Assembly (NCBI RefSeq): GCF_018070565.1
Contig: NZ_JAGPXL010000024.1
Location: 1-64,000, forward strand
From: Streptomyces sp. B93
GTDB lineage: Bacteria; Actinomycetota; Actinomycetes; Streptomycetales; Streptomycetaceae
Reading direction: 5' to 3'
DNA: 64,000 nt
How positions within the stretch are numbered: position 1 is the stretch's first letter; every line of letters begins with the position of its first letter. Below, one piece after another: positions 16,343 through 24,707 of the stretch. The position numbers and the translations under genes were made by a program. Below the pieces are notes generated by a model. The model was given only the letters and a program-made list of their open reading frames with translations. It was not told the DNA's origin and ran no database searches.

Positions 16343-16404
16343 GACGGGCACCCTACTCCGCGTCCCATGGGATGACACGGACCGTCCGCGATGTGGACAT
16401 GCGG

Positions 16405-16536
16405 TCAGTGGCCGGTGGCGCCGCCGTTGTCCCGGCGGTCGAGAGCCCGCTGGAGTGCGGCTGCGGCGTTCTTGCGGTCGGAGTCGGTCGTACGGGGGAG
16501 GTGACGGACTCGGCGGCGGACGGTCGTCTCGGCCAT
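16405..16536 (-). CDS. Small basic conserved protein (43 aa)
   Basis: A 43-residue Arg-rich protein starting MAETTVRRRVRHLPRTTDSD and ending LDRRDNGGATGH. It has a GAAGGAG ribosome site about 10 bases before the ATG. I recall a nearly identical small gene at this place in other Streptomyces. There is no known domain; the middle is likely helical (RKNAAAALQRALDRR). The function is unknown. It lies upstream of leuB on the same strand, behind a structured leader. Confidence 0.6.
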   Translation of the reverse strand: MAETTVRRRVRHLPRTTDSDRKNAAAALQRALDRRDNGGATGH

Positions 16537-16676
16537 GGGGAATCGACTCCTTCGAGGAACCGGGAAGGACGGGGTACGAGACGCCGGAAGTGCGGGGAGC
16601 TTCGGGGCCACAGGGGTTGCCTGCGTGGGGCCCGGCTCACAACCGCCATTCGCTGGGTCGAGCGAGACGTTCGGCT

Positions 16677-16714
16677 CCTACAAAAGTAGGCGACGGTGGA
16701 GCGTCTGTCTCCAC
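16677..16714 (-). promoter_or_regulatory. Two small inverted repeats before the 43-aa gene
   Basis: CCTAC-AAAA-GTAGG at 16677-16690 and GTGGAG-N7-CTCCAC at 16696-16714 sit in an AT-richer patch 140-180 bases upstream of the small gene. They could be RNA hairpins in its leader or protein sites. Confidence 0.35.
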
Positions 16715-16754
16715 AATTACTCGGACTTCCTACTATCTGAGACGGCGAACACGC

Positions 16755-16788
16755 GAGAGGGCCGGATCCCGGGGGATCCGGCCCTCTC
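16755..16788 (-). terminator. Terminator after pruA
   Basis: A perfect 15-bp stem (GAGAGGGCCGGATCC and its complement, 4-base loop) begins 9 bases after the pruA stop on the minus strand. It also isolates the small downstream gene. Confidence 0.88.
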
Positions 16789-16797
16789 ACCAGGGGG

Positions 16798-18429
16798 TCA
16801 GCCCATGTGCGGGTAGGTGTAGTCGGTCGGCGCGACCAGGGTCTCCTTGATGGCCCGGGTCAGCGTCCAGCGCAGCAGGTTCTGCGGGGCGCCCGCCTTG
16901 TCGTTGGTGCCGGAAGCACGGCCGCCGCCGAAGGGCTGCTGGCCGACGACGGCGCCGGTCGACTTGTCGTTGATGTAGAAGTTGCCCGCGGCGTAGCGCA
17001 GCTTCTCCATCGTGTACGCCGCCGCCGCGCGGTCGCCGGAGATGACCGAGCCGGTCAGCGCGTAGTCGGACACCGACTCCATCTGCGTCAGCATCTCGTC
17101 GTACTTCTCGTCCTCGTAGACGTGCACGGCGAGGAACGGGCCGAAGTACTCGGTCGTGAAGACCTCGTTCTCCGGGTCGGTGCACTCGACGACCGTCGGG
17201 CGGACGAAGTAGCCGACCGAGTCGTCGTAGCTGCCGCCCGCGACGATCGTGCAGGTCGGGTCCTCCTTGGCGCGGTCGATGGCGGCCTTGTTCTTGGCGA
17301 ACGCCCGCTCGTCGATGACCGCGCCGATGAAGTTCGACAGGTCGGTGACGTCACCCATGGTCAGGTAGTCGACCTCGGCGGCGAACTCCTCCTTGAAGCC
17401 GGAGTTCCAGATCGAGGCGGGGATGTACGCCCGGGAGGTGGCCGAGCACTTCTGGCCCTGGTACTCGAAGGCGCCGCGGGTCAGCGCGGTCTTCAGCACG
17501 GCGCGGTCGGCCGACGGGTGGGCGACGAGGAAGTCCTTGCCGCCGGTCTCGCCGACCAGACGCGGGTAGGTGCGGTACTTCTCGATGTTGTTGCCGACCG
17601 TCTTCCACAGGTACTGGAACGTCTTGGTCGAGCCGGTGAAGTGAATGCCCGCGAGGTCCCGGTGCTCCAGGGCGACCTTGGAGACCTCGATGCCGTCGCC
17701 GGTGACCAGGTTGATGACGCCCTTGGGCAGCCCGGCCTCCTCCAGCAACTGCATCAGCAGCACGGCGGCGTGGGTCTGCGTCGGGGACGGCTTCCACACC
17801 ACGACGTTGCCCATGAGGGCGGGGGCGGTGGGCAGGTTGCCCGCGATCGCCGTGAAGTTGAACGGCGTGATCGCGTAGACGAAGCCCTCCAGCGGGCGGT
17901 GGTCGAGCCGGTTCCACACGCCCGGGGAGTTGGCCGGGGGCTGCTCGGCCAGGATCTTGCGGGCGTAGGCGACGTTGAACCGCCAGAAGTCGATCAGCTC
18001 GCAGGGCGTGTCGATCTCGGCCTGCTGGGCGGTCTTGGACTGCCCGAGCATGGTGGAGGCGGCCAGCGTCTCGCGCCACGGCCCGGACAGCAGCTCGGCG
18101 GCGCGCAGGATGATCGCGGCGCGGTCGTCGAACGACATAGCGCGCCAGGCCGGAGCGGCGGCGAGGGCGGCGTCGATGGCGTCCTGCGCGTCCTGCTGGG
18201 TGGCGTTGGCGTAGGTGCCGATGCGGGCCTTGTGGTTGTGCGGCTGCACGACGTCGAACCGCTCGCCGCCGCCCATCCGCTTCTCACCGCCGATGGTGCA
18301 GGGCAGGTCGATTGGGTTGTCGGCCAGCTCCTTCAGCTTGGCCTCCAGCCGGGCACGCTCGGGCGAACCGGGGGCGTAGCCGTGCACCGGCTCGTTGACG
18401 GGGGTGGGGACCTGGGTCACAGCGTCCAT
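16798..18429 (-). CDS. pruA: Delta-1-pyrroline-5-carboxylate dehydrogenase
   Basis: A 543-residue aldehyde dehydrogenase that oxidises glutamate semialdehyde, the hydrolysed form of pyrroline-5-carboxylate, to glutamate with NAD. The catalytic Cys is in AFEYQGQKCSATSRAY and the general base Glu in LVGETGGKDFLVAHP. The C-terminus QPFGGGRASGTNDKAG is specific to the P5C dehydrogenase branch. It begins 32 bases after putB ends and shares its operon, giving the complete proline-to-glutamate pathway. A strong terminator follows. Confidence 0.95.
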   Translation of the reverse strand: MDAVTQVPTPVNEPVHGYAPGSPERARLEAKLKELADNPIDLPCTIGGEKRMGGGERFDVVQPHNHKARIGTYANATQQDAQDAIDAALAAAPAWRAMSFDDRAAIILRAAELLSGPWRETLAASTMLGQSKTAQQAEIDTPCELIDFWRFNVAYARKILAEQPPANSPGVWNRLDHRPLEGFVYAITPFNFTAIAGNLPTAPALMGNVVVWKPSPTQTHAAVLLMQLLEEAGLPKGVINLVTGDGIEVSKVALEHRDLAGIHFTGSTKTFQYLWKTVGNNIEKYRTYPRLVGETGGKDFLVAHPSADRAVLKTALTRGAFEYQGQKCSATSRAYIPASIWNSGFKEEFAAEVDYLTMGDVTDLSNFIGAVIDERAFAKNKAAIDRAKEDPTCTIVAGGSYDDSVGYFVRPTVVECTDPENEVFTTEYFGPFLAVHVYEDEKYDEMLTQMESVSDYALTGSVISGDRAAAAYTMEKLRYAAGNFYINDKSTGAVVGQQPFGGGRASGTNDKAGAPQNLLRWTLTRAIKETLVAPTDYTYPHMG

Positions 18430-18461
18430 GGGTTCCGTAACTCCTTACTGAGCGGTGTGGT

Positions 18462-19388
18462 TCAGCCCTTGGTGATCATGCTGCGTACGAAGAACCGCAG
18501 GTTGGCGGGCTTCTCCGCCAGACGCCTCATGAAGTAGCCGTACCAGTCGGTTCCATAGGCGGTGTAGACGCGCATGCGGTGGCCCTCGGCGGCCAGCCGC
18601 AGGTGCTCGTCACCGCGGATGCCGTACAGCATCTGGAACTCGTACTCGTCCGGCTTGCGCCCGGCGCGCCGGGCGAGTTCCTGGGTGATGGAGATCAGGC
18701 GCGGGTCGTGGGACCCGATCATCGGGTAGCCCTCGCCGTCCATGAGGATCTTCAGGGCGCGGACGTACGCCTTGTCGATCTCGTGCTTCTGCTGGTAAGC
18801 GACCGACGCGGGCTCCTTGTAGGCGCCCTTCACCAGCCGCACCCGGCTGCCGCTCCCGGCGAGGCGGCGGGCGTCGGCCTCGGTGCGGAACAGGTAGGCC
18901 TGGATGACGCAGCCGGTCTGGGGGAAGTCGGCGCGCAGTTCGTCGTGGATGGCGAACATCGAGTCGAGGGTGGTGTGGTCCTCGGCGTCCAGGGTGACCG
19001 TGGTGCCGATCTCGGCGGCGGCCTCGACGACCGGGCGGACGTTCTTCAGCGCCAGTTCGTGGCCACCGTCCAGGGCCTGCCCGAACATGGACAGCTTGAC
19101 CGACATCTCGGCGCGGGTGCCGAGGTCCAGTGGCTTGAGCCGGTCGATCAACTCCAGGTAGGCGTCCCGGGCGGCCTCGGCCTGCGCGGGGCTGGTGATG
19201 TCCTCGCCGACGACGTCCATCGTCAGCTCCAGGCCCCGCGCGGTCAGCTCCCGCACCACCGGCAGGACCTCGTCGACCGTCTCACCGGGGATGAAGCGGT
19301 CGACGACCTGCTTGGTACCGGGAGCCGCCGAGATCATTCGTCGCATCCGGTCGCTGCGCGAGGCGGCGAGAATCACGGGACCCAGCAC
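18462..19388 (-). CDS. putB: Proline dehydrogenase
   Basis: A 308-residue FAD-dependent proline dehydrogenase of the short monofunctional type. It converts proline to pyrroline-5-carboxylate, the step before PruA. Landmarks are RLVKGAYKEP (substrate/FAD contact) and the C-terminal EFQMLYGIRGD and YGTDWYGYFMRRLAEKPAN. I use the GTG at 19388 because GGAGGTG lies directly upstream. It is divergent from putR, its likely regulator. Confidence 0.93.
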   Translation of the reverse strand: MLGPVILAASRSDRMRRMISAAPGTKQVVDRFIPGETVDEVLPVVRELTARGLELTMDVVGEDITSPAQAEAARDAYLELIDRLKPLDLGTRAEMSVKLSMFGQALDGGHELALKNVRPVVEAAAEIGTTVTLDAEDHTTLDSMFAIHDELRADFPQTGCVIQAYLFRTEADARRLAGSGSRVRLVKGAYKEPASVAYQQKHEIDKAYVRALKILMDGEGYPMIGSHDPRLISITQELARRAGRKPDEYEFQMLYGIRGDEHLRLAAEGHRMRVYTAYGTDWYGYFMRRLAEKPANLRFFVRSMITKG

Positions 19389-19524
19389 GGGGCACCTCCA
19401 CTTACACATGCATGACTGGGCCGTCGGCCGACGATTCGGCTACGGCACGGAGAACCACCGTGAAACCTAAGGATCCCTCCGATCGTGGGCCATCGACAGC
19501 TGTCACGCATCCGTGCCACCGATC

Positions 19525-19540
19525 TCAGACAGATGTCTGA
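19525..19540. promoter_or_regulatory. Palindrome in the putB-putR intergenic region
   Basis: TCAGACA-GA-TGTCTGA, perfect in both 7-base arms, sits 31 bases before the putR start in the divergent region. It is the most likely binding site for PutR or for another regulator of the proline genes. Confidence 0.5.
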
Positions 19541-19571
19541 AGTCCGTCGTTACATGGGGGAGAATGCCCGG

Positions 19572-21107
19572 GTGACGTCGGAATTCAGGGCTGACTACCA
19601 GGAGCTGGTCGACGAGATCTCGGAGCTGCTGGGCGCCCCGGCGACCCTGGAGAACCGCGACTTCGAGCTGATCGCCTTCGGCGCGTACGACAGTGAGGGC
19701 GACCTCGATCCCTCCGCCCTGGACCCGGTGCGCACCCGCTCGATCCTCACCCGGCGCTCCACGGCCGCCGTCCGGGCCTGGTTCGAGGGCTTCGGCATCA
19801 CCCGCGCGACCGGTCCCGTCCGCATCCCGCGCACCCCGGAGGCGGGGGTGCACCGGGGCCGTATCTGCCTGCCGGTGCGGCACCGGGGCGTGGTCCTCGG
19901 CTACGTCTGGCTCCTGGACAGCGACCCGGGGCCGACGGACGCGCAGCTCACGGCGGCGATGGAGGTGACGGTCCGGATCGGCGCGCTGCTCGCCGACGAG
20001 GCCCAGCACGGCGCCGACCTCAGCCGGGAGCTGCGGGCGGTCCTCGGCGCCGAGCGCGGCTGGCAGCAGGACATGGCCGTCGCCGAGCTGCGCACCGCCC
20101 TCGGCGCCCGCGCGGACGCCCCGCACACGGTGGTGTGCGTGGCCCCCTGGCCGTCCGCCGACCCGGACGACGCCCCGTCGGTGCGTACGGTGCCGGGGGC
20201 GACGGCCCTGTGCACGGTCCCGTGGGGCGCGGCGGGCACCGCCCTGGCCCTGCTGATCCGCCTGCGCTCCACGGACGTACCGACTCCGGCAACCTCAGCG
20301 GCGGCCCGCCTGCTGGAGCGGGCACGGGGGTTGACGGGGGCGCCGTCGGGCGGGGCGATGGGGCCGACGGGGATGCCGTCGGGCGGTACGGCGGCCAGGC
20401 AGTCCGGGACGGCCAGGCAGGCGGGGGCGCCGAGCGACGGGACCGCGGGCAGACAGACGGGTACGCCGTCCGGGCAAGGGAGTACGCAGTCCGGCGCAGC
20501 GGGCGGGCAGACGGGTACGCCGTCCGGCGCGGAGGGCGGGCAGCCGAGCACCCCGTCGGGCGCGACGGGGAGGCAGGCGGGGACGCCGAGCGGCGGGACG
20601 GGGAAGCAGGCCGGTACGCCGACCAGCGCGACGGCCAGGCAGGCCGGGGCGTCGTCCGGCGGGGCCGGGTGGCAGGTCGGGGCGTCGTCCGGGCCCGCTG
20701 CCGGGATCGCCACCGCTCGTGGTGGGCTCGCGGAGTTGGGGGTCGCCTGGCGGGAGGCGTCGGCGGCGGCGCGGGCCGCGTTGGCGGAACCCCGGTTCGG
20801 GCCGGTCGCCGAGTGGGCGTCCATCGGCCCGTTCCGGCTGCTGACCGCGCTGCCCCCGGAGACGGCCCAGGACCCCGCCGTGGCGGCCCTGCTCTCCCCC
20901 GCCCACCGCGAACTGGCGAGGACCGCCGAGACCTACCTCGACTGCGCGGGCCAGGCCACCCGCACCGCCGCCGAGCTGGGCATCCACCGCCAGACCCTCT
21001 ACTACCGGCTGTCCCGCGTCGAGCAGCTCACCGGCCTGGACCTGGACGACGGCGAGGACCGGCTGCTGCTGCACATGGCGCTGAAGGGGGCGCGGCTGCG
21101 GCCGTAG
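19572..21107 (+). CDS. putR: PucR-type regulator PutR with an internal repeat expansion
   Basis: A 511-residue PucR-family activator, divergent from putB-pruA and therefore the likely regulator of proline use. The N-terminal sensing half includes ENRDFELIAFGAYDSEGD. The C-terminal helix-turn-helix is TAAELGIHRQTLYYRLSRVEQLTGLDL. Between them, about residues 250-380, is a Gly/Ala/Thr/Ser/Gln-rich stretch with tandem 11-residue repeats, extra to the normal domain layout. I chose GTG 19572 because GGGGGAG lies nine bases upstream; ATG 19554 and farther in-frame starts are possible. Confidence 0.85.
   Translation: MTSEFRADYQELVDEISELLGAPATLENRDFELIAFGAYDSEGDLDPSALDPVRTRSILTRRSTAAVRAWFEGFGITRATGPVRIPRTPEAGVHRGRICLPVRHRGVVLGYVWLLDSDPGPTDAQLTAAMEVTVRIGALLADEAQHGADLSRELRAVLGAERGWQQDMAVAELRTALGARADAPHTVVCVAPWPSADPDDAPSVRTVPGATALCTVPWGAAGTALALLIRLRSTDVPTPATSAAARLLERARGLTGAPSGGAMGPTGMPSGGTAARQSGTARQAGAPSDGTAGRQTGTPSGQGSTQSGAAGGQTGTPSGAEGGQPSTPSGATGRQAGTPSGGTGKQAGTPTSATARQAGASSGGAGWQVGASSGPAAGIATARGGLAELGVAWREASAAARAALAEPRFGPVAEWASIGPFRLLTALPPETAQDPAVAALLSPAHRELARTAETYLDCAGQATRTAAELGIHRQTLYYRLSRVEQLTGLDLDDGEDRLLLHMALKGARLRP
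20502..20699 (+). repeat. 33-bp tandem repeat inside putR
   Basis: Six in-frame 33-base units start at 20502, 20535, 20568, 20601, 20634 and 20667. They encode GGQTGTPSGAE, GGQPSTPSGAT, GRQAGTPSGGT, GKQAGTPTSAT, ARQAGASSGGA and GWQVGASSGPA. More worn copies extend upstream to about 20325. Confidence 0.9.
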
Positions 21108-21126
21108 GGCCGGGTCCGGTGCACGG

Positions 21127-21172
21127 GAAAGCGCCGGACCAGCTGGCGGAAGCCAGCTCGCCCGGCGCTTTC
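21127..21172. terminator. Bidirectional terminator between putR and serA
   Basis: An 11-bp outer stem (GAAAGCGCCGG with CCGGCGCTTTC) encloses an inner AGCTGGC/GCCAGCT stem. It sits between two convergent genes and can stop both. Confidence 0.8.
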
Positions 21173-21183
21173 GGGACTACGCG

Positions 21184-22773
21184 TCAGACCAGGTTGACCG
21201 AGCGGGCCGACGTCGCGCCGATCTCCGCGGCGACCTCGGTCAGCACACCCGCGGGCACCGTGTCGTCGACGGTCAGCACGGCGAGGGCCTCGCCGCCGGC
21301 GACCGCGCGGGACACCTGCATCCCGGCGATGTTGATGCCCGCCTCGCCGAAGACACGGCCGACGGTGCCGACGACGCCCGGCCGGTCCTCGTAGCGCAGG
21401 ACGACCATGTGGTCGGCGAGGGCGAGGTCGACGTCGTACTCACCGACGGCGACGATCTTCTGGATGTGCTTGGGACCGGCCAGCGTGCCGGAGATCGCGA
21501 CCTCCTCGCCACCGGAGAGGGTGCCGCGCACGGTGACCACGTTGCGGTGGTCGGCCGACTCGGAGCTGGTGGTCAGCCGCACCTCGACACCGCGTTCCTG
21601 GGCGAACAGGGGGGCGTTGACGTACGACACCGTCTCGTCGACGACGTCCTCGAACACGCCCTTGAGCGCGGAGAGTTCGAGCACCTTCACATCGTGCTGG
21701 GTGATCTCGCCGTAGACCTCGACGTCGAGGCGGACGGCGACCTCACCGGCGAGCGCGGTGAAGATGCGGCCGAGGCGCTCGGCGAGCGGCAGGCCCGGCT
21801 TGACGTCCTCGGCGATGACACCGCCCTGGACGTTCACCGCGTCGGGGACCAGCTCACCGGCGAGGGCGAGACGGACCGAGCGGGCGACGGCGATGCCGGC
21901 CTTCTCCTGCGCCTCGTCGGTGGAGGCACCCAGGTGCGGGGTGGCGACGACCTGGTCGAACTCGAACAGCGGGGAGTCCGTGCAGGGCTCCTTGGCGTAC
22001 ACGTCGAGACCGGCACCGGCGACCCGGCCCTCCTTGAGGGCGGAGTACAGCGCCTCCTCGTCGACGATGCCCCCGCGCGCGGCGTTGACGATGCGCACGC
22101 TCGGCTTGACCTTGCGCAGCGCCTCGTCGCCGATCAGGCCCACCGTCTCGGGGGTCTTGGGCAGGTGGACGGTGATGAAGTCGGAGACCTCCAGCAGTTC
22201 GTCCAGGGAGAGCACCTTCACGCCCATCTGCGCGGCCCGCGCGGGCTGCACGTAGGGGTCGTAGGCGACGACCTTCATGCCGAACGCGGACATCCGCTGG
22301 GCGACCAGCGCGCCGATGCGGCCGAGGCCGACGACGCCGAGGGTCTTCTCGGCCAGCTCCACGCCGGTGTACTTGCTGCGCTTCCACTCGGCGTTCTTCA
22401 GCGCGGCGTTGGCCTGCGGGATGTTGCGGGCGGTGGCGAGGATCAGACCGCAGGCCAGCTCGGCGGCGGTCACGATGTTGGAGGTGGGGGCGTTGACGAC
22501 CATCACGCCGGCCTTGGTGGCGGCGGAGACGTCGACGTTGTCCAGGCCGACGCCGGCTCGTGCGACGACCTTGAGCTTGTTCGCGGCGGCGATGGCCTCG
22601 GCGTCGACCTTGGTGGCGGAGCGGATCAGAATGGCGTCGACGTCGGCGATGGCCGGGAGCAGTTCGGCTCGGTCCGCTCCGTTGCAGTGCCGGATCTCGA
22701 AGTCCGGCCCAAGCGCGTCCACGGTCGCGGGCGACAGCTCTTCAGCGATGAGTACGACAGGTTTCGAGCTCAC
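21184..22773 (-). CDS. serA: D-3-phosphoglycerate dehydrogenase
   Basis: A 529-residue long-form enzyme that oxidises 3-phosphoglycerate to begin serine synthesis. The NAD fold has GVVGLGRIGALVAQR. Catalytic residues are Arg in NAARGGIVDEEAL, Glu in DVYAKEPCTDSPL and His in VVATPHLGASTDEAQ. After the catalytic domain come an intervening domain (about residues 310-450) and a C-terminal ACT domain (about 455-529, RYEDRPGVVGTVGRVFGEAG) for serine feedback, as in the mycobacterial type. The start is GTG 22773 with GAGGAC upstream. Confidence 0.95.
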   Translation of the reverse strand: MSSKPVVLIAEELSPATVDALGPDFEIRHCNGADRAELLPAIADVDAILIRSATKVDAEAIAAANKLKVVARAGVGLDNVDVSAATKAGVMVVNAPTSNIVTAAELACGLILATARNIPQANAALKNAEWKRSKYTGVELAEKTLGVVGLGRIGALVAQRMSAFGMKVVAYDPYVQPARAAQMGVKVLSLDELLEVSDFITVHLPKTPETVGLIGDEALRKVKPSVRIVNAARGGIVDEEALYSALKEGRVAGAGLDVYAKEPCTDSPLFEFDQVVATPHLGASTDEAQEKAGIAVARSVRLALAGELVPDAVNVQGGVIAEDVKPGLPLAERLGRIFTALAGEVAVRLDVEVYGEITQHDVKVLELSALKGVFEDVVDETVSYVNAPLFAQERGVEVRLTTSSESADHRNVVTVRGTLSGGEEVAISGTLAGPKHIQKIVAVGEYDVDLALADHMVVLRYEDRPGVVGTVGRVFGEAGINIAGMQVSRAVAGGEALAVLTVDDTVPAGVLTEVAAEIGATSARSVNLV

Positions 22774-23002
22774 GTGAGTCCTCACAAGTCCAAAGCATGC
22801 GGACGGCCGTCCCGACGGCCGCAGGCGGAGGAGGTTGGCTAGCCGCGTGGAAGACGCACGACGCTGTGGGCCTGACGCGTATGTAGTACGGCAGTGTAGT
22901 GGCGCGGCGTAGGTCGTTATGCGCCTCTGCGGAAGGATCACCCGTCCGGGGCTGGACGGGTTGGACAACGCCCCTGGTGGCACGCTGCCCGGCAGCCGGC
23001 GA

Positions 23003-23033
23003 AGGGGCTGTCGCCCACGCGGCGACAGCCCCT
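23003..23033 (-). terminator. Terminator after ilvC
   Basis: A perfect 13-bp stem (AGGGGCTGTCGCC and its complement, 5-base loop) begins 12 bases beyond the ilvC stop and ends the ilvBNC operon. Confidence 0.87.
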
Positions 23034-23044
23034 CGGCGTGAGGC

Positions 23045-24043
<999 letters not shown>

Positions 24044-24161
24044 TTTGGGTTCTCTCCTTGGGTGCAGGTGTTGCGTCCCACCGTATGACGGTGGGGGTGG
24101 GGGAAGTTCGGTGGTCTCGGCATACGGGCGGCCGCGCGTCGTCGGCCGCCCGTTTGGTGGG

Positions 24162-24686
24162 TCAGGCCGACCGGTCGAGAGCGCGCAGCGACCGGTCGGT
24201 GATCGAACGTGCGCCGCGGCCGATCGCGATCGTGCCGGACTGGACCAGCTCCTTGATGCCGTACGGCTCCAGCATCTTGAGCATGGCGGACAGCTTCTCG
24301 CCGGAGCCGGTGGCCTCGATGGTGACGGCCTCCGGGGAGACGTCCACGGTCTTGGCGCGGAACAGCTGGACGATCTCGACGATCTGGGAGCGCGTCTCGT
24401 TGTCCGCGCGCACCTTCACCAGAACAAGTTCACGCTGCACGGCCGCCGACGGCTCCAGCTCGACGATCTTCAGCACGTTGACGAGCTTGTTGAGCTGCTT
24501 GGTCACCTGCTCCAGCGGCAGGTCGTCGACGCTCACCACGATCGTGATGCGGGAGATGTCGGGGTGCTCGGTGACACCGACGGCGAGCGAGTCGATGTTG
24601 AAGCCGCGGCGGGAGAAGAGCGCGGCGATCCGGGCGAGGATGCCGGGGGTGTTCTCCACCAGGACGGAGAGCGTGTGCTTGGACAT
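24162..24686 (-). CDS. ilvN: Acetolactate synthase small (regulatory) subunit
   Basis: A 174-residue regulatory subunit with an N-terminal ACT domain (TLSVLVENTPGILARIAALF, about residues 4-75) that senses valine, and a C-terminal ALS-associated domain. It stimulates and gives feedback control to IlvB. It begins 21 bases after the ilvB stop, in the same operon. ATG start at 24686. Confidence 0.94.
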   Translation of the reverse strand: MSKHTLSVLVENTPGILARIAALFSRRGFNIDSLAVGVTEHPDISRITIVVSVDDLPLEQVTKQLNKLVNVLKIVELEPSAAVQRELVLVKVRADNETRSQIVEIVQLFRAKTVDVSPEAVTIEATGSGEKLSAMLKMLEPYGIKELVQSGTIAIGRGARSITDRSLRALDRSA

Positions 24687-24707
24687 TTCTCTTTACGTCT
24701 CTCTCGC

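Noticed and set aside
20502..20699. Possible CRISPR array
   Set aside because: The units are in-frame tandem repeats with no spacers and no cas genes; it is a coding minisatellite in putR.
22774..23002. Attenuator before serA
   Set aside because: No leader peptide rich in serine or T-run terminator was found; the only hairpin nearby is the ilvC terminator.
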